This document shows, piece after piece, positions 16,840 through 20,552 of a DNA stretch of 20,552 nt. How positions within the stretch are numbered: position 1 is the first letter of the stretch; every line of letters starts with the position of its first letter. The stretch lies in assembly GCA_051010055.1 (NCBI GenBank), contig JBPCVY010000095.1, forward strand, positions 1 to 20,552, read 5' to 3'. The position numbers and the translations under genes are program-made. The DNA is from CAJQND01 sp051010055. GTDB lineage: Bacteria > Pseudomonadota > Alphaproteobacteria > Rhizobiales > CAJQND01. The notes under the pieces are model-generated. The model did not search any database. It was not told the DNA's origin and saw only the letters and a program-made list of their open reading frames with translations.

Positions 16840-17040
16840 ATGGCTGGATCGAACAAGGTTGCGGTAAAGGTGGATCAATCCAAACTGTTGTCGCTTTACG
16901 GCGGCGATGCAGTGGCTTCAGTAGACAGTTCAAAGTCACTTTCAATCAAGGTTGGCAAACCACCAGTTTGCCCGCCGGCCCAAGCAGTTAAACGGGCGAT
17001 TGCCAGAAGCAATTCTTCGGCCCAAGCCAAAGTCGTTTGA
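16840..17040 (+). CDS. Small peptide A, putative RiPP precursor
   Basis: 66 aa, preceded by AGGGAAA. I do not recognise it from any named family. It shares two blocks with peptide B at 19346: D-Q-S-K-L-L-S-L-Y-G (12-21) and S-L-S-I-K-V-G-K-P (about 32-40). The segment between is short and variable. The tail after KP differs: here a Pro/Cys patch (PVCPPAQ) followed by a basic, Ala-rich end. Paralogous small peptides flanking an HExxH protein and an ATP-grasp enzyme are what one expects for precursors of a ribosomally made, modified peptide. The only support is context and conservation. No signal peptide or membrane segment. The 140 nt upstream are AT-rich, contain no gene and must hold the promoter. 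Confidence 0.7.
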   Translation: MAGSNKVAVKVDQSKLLSLYGGDAVASVDSSKSLSIKVGKPPVCPPAQAVKRAIARSNSSAQAKVV

Positions 17041-17107
17041 TTGAGAAAAACGGCTGATTGGCTAGCGCTGACATTTCACGTTTGATCGCCGTTCGTATAG
17101 AGAAGTT

Positions 17108-17145
17108 GCGGGGCGGTACCTTTTGGTGCCGCGCTGCATTTTTGT
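17108..17145 (+). terminator. Terminator-like hairpin between peptide A and the HExxH gene
   Basis: GCGGTACC at 17113-17120 and GGTGCCGC at 17125-17132 form an eight-pair stem (one G-U) round a TTTT loop. The stem extends past one mismatch by up to four pairs, and ATTTTTG follows. It lies 67 nt after the peptide stop and before the chosen HExxH start. A leaky terminator here would give much more precursor than enzyme mRNA. Confidence 0.6.
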
Positions 17146-17161
17146 GCCGGAGAGTGGGACA

Positions 17162-18157
17162 GTGATTTCCCCGTGTTTTTATCCAAGCTCTGAACATGGA
17201 GAGCGTCTGGCTGCGCGTATGCATGCCAAACTCGCCGAAAGCCTTGAACATATTGCTGAAAGGGTCAGTCAGGCAGCGCAAACCCCCGATTTGAGCCAAG
17301 GAATCAGGGACAGGCTGGGGACTGGAGAAAAGGCGCTGCGGCCTGCTCTTTATCTTCTCTATCAAGATCTCGTGCAGGCTGCGGTCAACAGCGATGTTGA
17401 AGGTGCAAATAGCCTTCTCAATGATGTGATTTCAAGCCAGTGGGCGGCGAGCGGTATTCAATGCCGCGTGTTGAGTGCCGATGAAATGGGATCTGGCGAG
17501 CATGCGCGCTACCGAAAGTATCTGGGTGAAGATCCGACCACACCTCTGTCGCTCTCTGCACCTTTAGAAGAAATTGCACGTGCCAACGAGGAAAACATTA
17601 AAAAGGCATTGGCGTTGTTGGAACAGAGCGCGCCTGATCATGCCGGCGAAGTCAGGGCGATTGTATCGGAGATCGTGTTCGCAAAAAATGTTGATCCTGA
17701 ATCTGATGAGTTTGGCGGCGCAAGTTCGTTTTCTGCATGGGGTACAATTTTCTTGAGCGCAGATGAGGTTCGCGAGCCGTTTGAGCTTCTTTGCTCTCTG
17801 GTGCACGAAACAGCGCATCTGGCACTGTTTGCCGAAGCTGTTCACGAGCCGCTGGTGCACAATGCTCCGGAAGAAACATACGAATCCCCATTGCGGGAGG
17901 ACCCACGCCCGATGGACGGCATTTTTCATGCCACGTTCGTTTCTGCCCGCATGCACCATGCGATATGGTGCATGCAGAAAAACCCTGCGCTTGATAGTGA
18001 TGTGATGGTGGATGCGCTTCCTGAGGTTTCTCAAACGCTTGGCAAGTGTTTCTATGATGGACTAAGGGTAATTGAACGTAAGGGAAAACTATCTGCGACC
18101 GGCCAGGCGCTGCTCGGCCAGGCGGCGGACTATATGAATGAACACTCATCGCACTGA
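17162..18157 (+). CDS. HExxH-motif protein, putative peptide-modifying enzyme
   Basis: 331 aa from a GTG preceded by GGAG at nine nt; earlier in-frame codons (TTG 17123) lie inside the terminator hairpin. Residues 215-219 are HETAH within CSLVHETAHLALF. A later conserved block, SPLREDPRPMDGIFHATFV (242-260), matches the R-x-D-P-R-P-x-x-G motif following the HExxH in the family annotated as 'HEXXH motif-containing putative peptide modification protein' (TIGR04267 type, by memory). H256 is a candidate third metal ligand. Some members have, I believe, been reported as iron/2-oxoglutarate peptide hydroxylases; that needs checking, and a protease is possible. The N-terminal half is mostly helical and could bind the peptide. 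It follows peptide A on the same strand and converges with the ATP-grasp gene. Confidence 0.75.
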   Translation: MISPCFYPSSEHGERLAARMHAKLAESLEHIAERVSQAAQTPDLSQGIRDRLGTGEKALRPALYLLYQDLVQAAVNSDVEGANSLLNDVISSQWAASGIQCRVLSADEMGSGEHARYRKYLGEDPTTPLSLSAPLEEIARANEENIKKALALLEQSAPDHAGEVRAIVSEIVFAKNVDPESDEFGGASSFSAWGTIFLSADEVREPFELLCSLVHETAHLALFAEAVHEPLVHNAPEETYESPLREDPRPMDGIFHATFVSARMHHAIWCMQKNPALDSDVMVDALPEVSQTLGKCFYDGLRVIERKGKLSATGQALLGQAADYMNEHSSH

Positions 18158-18167
18158 ATGCAAATAG

Positions 18168-18183
18168 GCGGCTTGCCGCTTTT
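18168..18183 (+). terminator. Short hairpin with T-run between convergent genes
   Basis: GCGG, CTTG loop, CCGC, then TTTT, directly after the HExxH gene and touching the stop codon of the convergent ATP-grasp gene. The stem is only four pairs, so efficiency is doubtful, but position and T-run fit termination of the plus-strand transcript. Confidence 0.4.
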
Positions 18184-19157
18184 CACTCCGCTTCTTTTCG
18201 CGTCCGCTCAATGAGAATATCAGCTGCGAGCGAGAAGGCGTCGAACTGCTCTTCGCGCCTCATGCCTTGAAATTCAGGGTGTGGTTGACCGGCAAAGAAT
18301 GACGAAAAATGCCATGTAAAGCCAAGTGGATTTGGCTCCATGACATAGTACTTGCCGGTTTTTTGATCCTTGACCAGATCGACGCCGTGTAAAGGTGCGT
18401 TTGGAATTGCCTCAAACGTCGTGCTGGCGGTTTTCAAGAGATCAGGATCAGCCACAAACTCCGTGGAGCCGCTCCCCGGGCCGAGGCCAAATTTCTTGAC
18501 TTTACTCGATGTGACCAGGTCCCGGGGATCGTGCAGGTCGTACTTTTCTCTTGCTGGTGGCCTTGGCTCTGAAGAAGTGAAGACCACCGAGTAAAGGGGT
18601 GTCCCAAACAGACAAAGAACGCGATGCTCTTTAGGGTATTTACCGGAATCGATGAATTTTTGCACGATCATCGGCCCGAATCGGCCGACATGGTTTTCTG
18701 GAAAATCTTCCGGTGAAAGGTATTCCACATTTTCTGTTTTCAGATATTGAATGCCCCGGCCTTGAGATGCGCCGCTTGAGCCGGCTGGCTTTATGACAAC
18801 CGTTTCACCCCACTGCTCAGGATTGAGGACGGTGCCTTCTTCCAAAATTGTCCATTCCGGCACCGGTACGTTGCAGGTGGCAAGTTTGGTCAGTTGATCA
18901 ATCTTCGATAATGACTGCCCGCAGTAAATTTTGCCACACCGCGGCTCAAAAACAAAAAGGGGCCCTTGCGAGACAACCAATGTCGGGCGGGTTTGCGCCT
19001 TTCTTCTGACCTTGAAAGAAGTGTTTGCACTTGAGGTTACGAAGACCTCAATATCCGGCGCGCGTTGCCGGATTTTGTTGGCGATAACCTCAAAGTCATT
19101 TCCGGGCATAAAGTCGGAGTTGAAAGCCAAGATAAGGTTTCGCTCGACTGAAGACAT
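18183..19157 (-). CDS. ATP-grasp domain protein, putative RiPP ligase
   Basis: 324 aa from the ATG at 19157, seven nt after AGGTGA; an ATG at 19178 would add seven residues but has only a distant GGAG. ATP-grasp features: Lys123 in VVIKP, glycine loop GSSGASQGRG (126-135), E177-H-R179, and the metal-binding trio D260 (HGVDLV), E274 and N276 (VMEPNPLG). The first 110 residues form the pre-ATP-grasp part (NLILAFNSDFMPGNDFE). Length and layout fit RimK/graspetide-like ligases that activate a carboxylate with ATP and form an amide or ester. It is not obviously MdnB/MdnC. Flanked by the HExxH gene (convergent) and peptide B (divergent), so the two peptides are the natural substrate candidates. That role is inference from context. 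Confidence 0.78.
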   Translation of the reverse strand: MSSVERNLILAFNSDFMPGNDFEVIANKIRQRAPDIEVFVTSSANTSFKVRRKAQTRPTLVVSQGPLFVFEPRCGKIYCGQSLSKIDQLTKLATCNVPVPEWTILEEGTVLNPEQWGETVVIKPAGSSGASQGRGIQYLKTENVEYLSPEDFPENHVGRFGPMIVQKFIDSGKYPKEHRVLCLFGTPLYSVVFTSSEPRPPAREKYDLHDPRDLVTSSKVKKFGLGPGSGSTEFVADPDLLKTASTTFEAIPNAPLHGVDLVKDQKTGKYYVMEPNPLGFTWHFSSFFAGQPHPEFQGMRREEQFDAFSLAADILIERTRKEAE

Positions 19158-19345
19158 TTCGCGTTCACCTGCAGTCATCTTGTTCGTTTGTACTCCGAGA
19201 TATCAAGTGATCGTTTTGCAATATTTACGAATAAACGACTCAAAGTGTGGAGACTACACTGGTGTTCCGTCAGCGTGACCATTTTTATTTAACGATGGGT
19301 GATTATTAACTAGTGTTCGGGTATCAAAAACACAAAGGGTTCATA

Positions 19346-19495
19346 ATGCAAAAGAAACTAGCGCCGAAAATAGAACTTGATGATTCTAAAATGCTTTCTC
19401 TTTACGGAACCAGTCCGCTCGGTGACGCTGAACTGGTTTCGAAAGCAAAAGAGCTTTCCATAAAAGTTGGGAAACCGGGCCCCACGCCGAACTAA
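19346..19495 (+). CDS. Small peptide B, putative RiPP precursor
   Basis: 49 aa from the ATG at 19346, behind AGGG; a GTG 33 nt upstream is less likely. D-D-S-K-M-L-S-L-Y-G (12-21) and E-L-S-I-K-V-G-K-P (36-44) align with the same blocks of peptide A, and the first block occupies exactly the same residues. The end is short (GPTPN) with no cysteine, unlike peptide A, so modification probably falls in the shared part or at different tails. It is divergent from the ATP-grasp gene across 188 nt. That gap contains no other gene and must hold both promoters; I could not place a convincing -35/-10 pair. Confidence 0.7.
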   Translation: MQKKLAPKIELDDSKMLSLYGTSPLGDAELVSKAKELSIKVGKPGPTPN

Positions 19496-19624
19496 AGTCA
19501 ATTTGGTTTCACTTGAAAGTTAAATTGCCAGCTGATCCGGCATGCTTCGGTTGGTTGGATGTGAGCCTTGCTCTAGGCAGGGTTCATTGCTGTCGCGATA
19601 ACAAAAAACTGGGAGGAAATTGCA

Positions 19625-20460
19625 ATGTGTCATGCCTGTGTGATTGAGAGTGTCAAATCCCGCATGCTGTCGCGGCGTGACTTATTCAAGGGTGCTGCTG
19701 CCGGGGCCGCAGTTGCAGCGGTGAACGGCGCCTTGCCTAACGAGGCTTTTGCCGCAGGCGCCTCGAAGGTGGAGGACATGACCCACGAACTGAATGAGAA
19801 ATTTCCAACCTATTTTGGCCAACAGCAGTTTTTCAAAGAGCAGAAGTACAATTACGCTGAGCACAAATTCAATTTGTTTGAGCTGAAGGTGAATGAGCAC
19901 ACTGGCACCCATATGGATGCCCCTTGCACTTTTCCGAGAACGGCCAATCGGTCGCTGAAATTCCGGTCCGCAACCTTGTCTGCCCGCTCTGTGTAATCGA
20001 TGTAAAAGCGAAAGCTGCAGAAAACGCAGACTACCAGGTAACCCCGGATGATGTGAAAGCCTGGACGGATGCCAACGGCCCGGTGCCAGATGGAGCATGC
20101 GTTGCCATGAATTCGGGCTGGGGCAAACATGCGCGCGGTGAAAAGTTCCGCAATGTGGGCGCAGATAAAAAAAATTTGGGCGCAGATAAAAAAATGCATT
20201 TTCCCGGCTTCCACATAGAAGCAACCCAGATGCTGCTGGAAACCGGTGCTGTAGGCATGGCGGTTGACACCCTGTCCCTCGACCATGGGCCGTCGGGAGA
20301 TTTCAAAACCCATTATGCCTGGCTGCCCACCAACAGATGGGGCCTTGAATGCGTTGCCAATCTGGACAATGTGCCGGCAAAAGGGGCAACGCTTGTCGTA
20401 GGCTCGCCCAAGCACACCGGTGGAACCGGCGGGCCGTCCCGCGTTTTGGCGTTGGTTTAA
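19625..20460 (+). pseudogene. Cyclase family protein (kynurenine-formamidase-like), Tat-exported, frameshifted
   Basis: An ATG after GGGAGGAAA opens a protein of the metal-dependent cyclase family (PF04199 type; hydrolases such as kynurenine formamidase). After an unusual N-terminus with C-x-x-C (MCHACVIESVKSRML), a Tat signal SRRDLFKGAAAGAAVAAVNG ends near EAFAAG. The metal motif HTGTHMDAP follows in this frame. The reading then breaks: the family continuation (HFSENG, then GWGKHARG and HFPGFHIEAT) is found one frame back from about 19924. Restoring one T in the CCTTGCAC stretch would give APLHFSENG. The rest is intact to the stop at 20460. The result is either a recent pseudogene or a sequence error. 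Residues encoded by 20157-20198 contain a repeated GADKK block not expected in the family. Confidence 0.8.
20157..20198 (+). repeat. Tandem 21-bp duplication within the cyclase gene
   Basis: GGGCGCAGATAAAAAAA occurs at 20157 and again at 20178, a period of 21 bases, so seven codons are doubled in frame (VGADKKN, LGADKKM). Each copy ends in a run of seven or eight A, a site prone to slippage or sequencing error. Confidence 0.8.
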
Positions 20461-20465
20461 CCGCC

Positions 20466-20494
20466 GGCAGGGCGCCTTTTCTAAGGCCGCTGCC
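20466..20494. other. Stem-loop after the cyclase gene
   Basis: GGCAG with CTGCC (outer) and GCCTT with AAGGC (inner) pair round a TTCT loop with a small internal mismatch. It sits between the cyclase stop and a convergent coding end, where a bidirectional terminator would be expected. No clear T-run follows on either strand. Confidence 0.3.
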
Positions 20495-20519
20495 CCTTAA
20501 AGAATGACAAGGCTTGCTT

Positions 20520-20552
20520 TTAGTTGTGCGCCACGAGCTGGTCGCGCAGGAC
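20520..20552 (-). CDS. Possible C-terminal end of a minus-strand gene cut by the window
   Basis: Read on the minus strand from the window edge, ten codons give VLRDQLVAHN before TAA at 20522-20520. Its convergent placement and sensible amino-acid content suggest the tail of a gene. The fragment is too short to name and could be chance. Confidence 0.3.
   Translation of the reverse strand, partial: VLRDQLVAHN

Noticed and set aside
16746..19289. Shared short strings (ACTGGTGT, ATTTTTATT) upstream of both peptide genes as a common promoter element
   Set aside because: Their order is reversed and distances to the starts differ (49 against 88 nt for ACTGGTGT), so chance matches in AT-rich DNA are more likely.
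16840..19495. Calling the peptides microviridin-type graspetides
   Set aside because: No PFFARFL leader or TxKxPSD core is present, and the ATP-grasp does not look like MdnB/MdnC.
16840..19495. Toxin-antitoxin or bacteriocin immunity reading of the small peptides
   Set aside because: No membrane segment, signal, or DNA-binding motif is visible, and the partners are an ATP-grasp and an HExxH protein.
1..20552. CRISPR arrays, tRNA or rRNA genes, insertion sequences, att sites
   Set aside because: No regular repeat-spacer pattern, cloverleaf, transposase or integrase sequence was seen on either strand.

Overview
The window reads as a chromosomal segment of an alphaproteobacterium, probably of the Hyphomicrobiales type. 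This is an inference from moderately high GC coding sequence, a BluB very like the Sinorhizobium protein behind a cobalamin riboswitch, and an SDR very like Rhodopseudomonas BadH. There are no rRNA or tRNA genes, insertion sequences or CRISPR arrays. Most of the DNA is coding.

Left part (1-7302). A mandelate-racemase-like enolase superfamily gene and a pirin gene precede a four-gene set in the order gamma, beta, alpha, chaperone. These encode an exported type II DMSO-reductase-family molybdoenzyme of the ethylbenzene / dimethylsulfide dehydrogenase kind. The alpha subunit carries a twin-arginine signal and a molybdenum-ligand Asp. The beta subunit has four Fe-S sites, and the gamma subunit has the heme-b Met/Lys pair at the expected spacing. 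The substrate cannot be read from sequence.

Centre-left (7299-10421). An acyl-CoA dehydrogenase and a BadH-like short-chain dehydrogenase are transcribed divergently, with an inverted repeat between them. They suggest CoA-linked oxidation of an alicyclic or related acid. A ThiO-like flavin oxidase follows, convergent to the SDR.

Centre-right (10422-16699). This part has a small exported protein whose leader DNA contains what looks like a decayed enolase-family gene start, then a CREST/ceramidase-like membrane protein, a DUF2252 kinase-like protein and an ABC-2 exporter pair. A cobalamin riboswitch then precedes bluB (lower ligand of B12).

Right part (16700-19495) is the most interesting. 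Two small related peptides (66 and 49 aa) share a D-x-S-K-[LM]-L-S-L-Y-G block and an L-S-I-K-V-G-K-P block. They flank an HExxH-type putative peptide-modifying protein and an ATP-grasp ligase. A terminator-like hairpin lies between the first peptide gene and the HExxH gene. The arrangement looks like an unrecognised RiPP (ribosomally made, post-translationally modified peptide) locus with two precursors and two modifying enzymes.

The right end holds a Tat-exported cyclase-family (kynurenine-formamidase-like) gene broken by a one-base frameshift and carrying an in-frame 21-bp tandem duplication. A minus-strand coding tail may run off the window.
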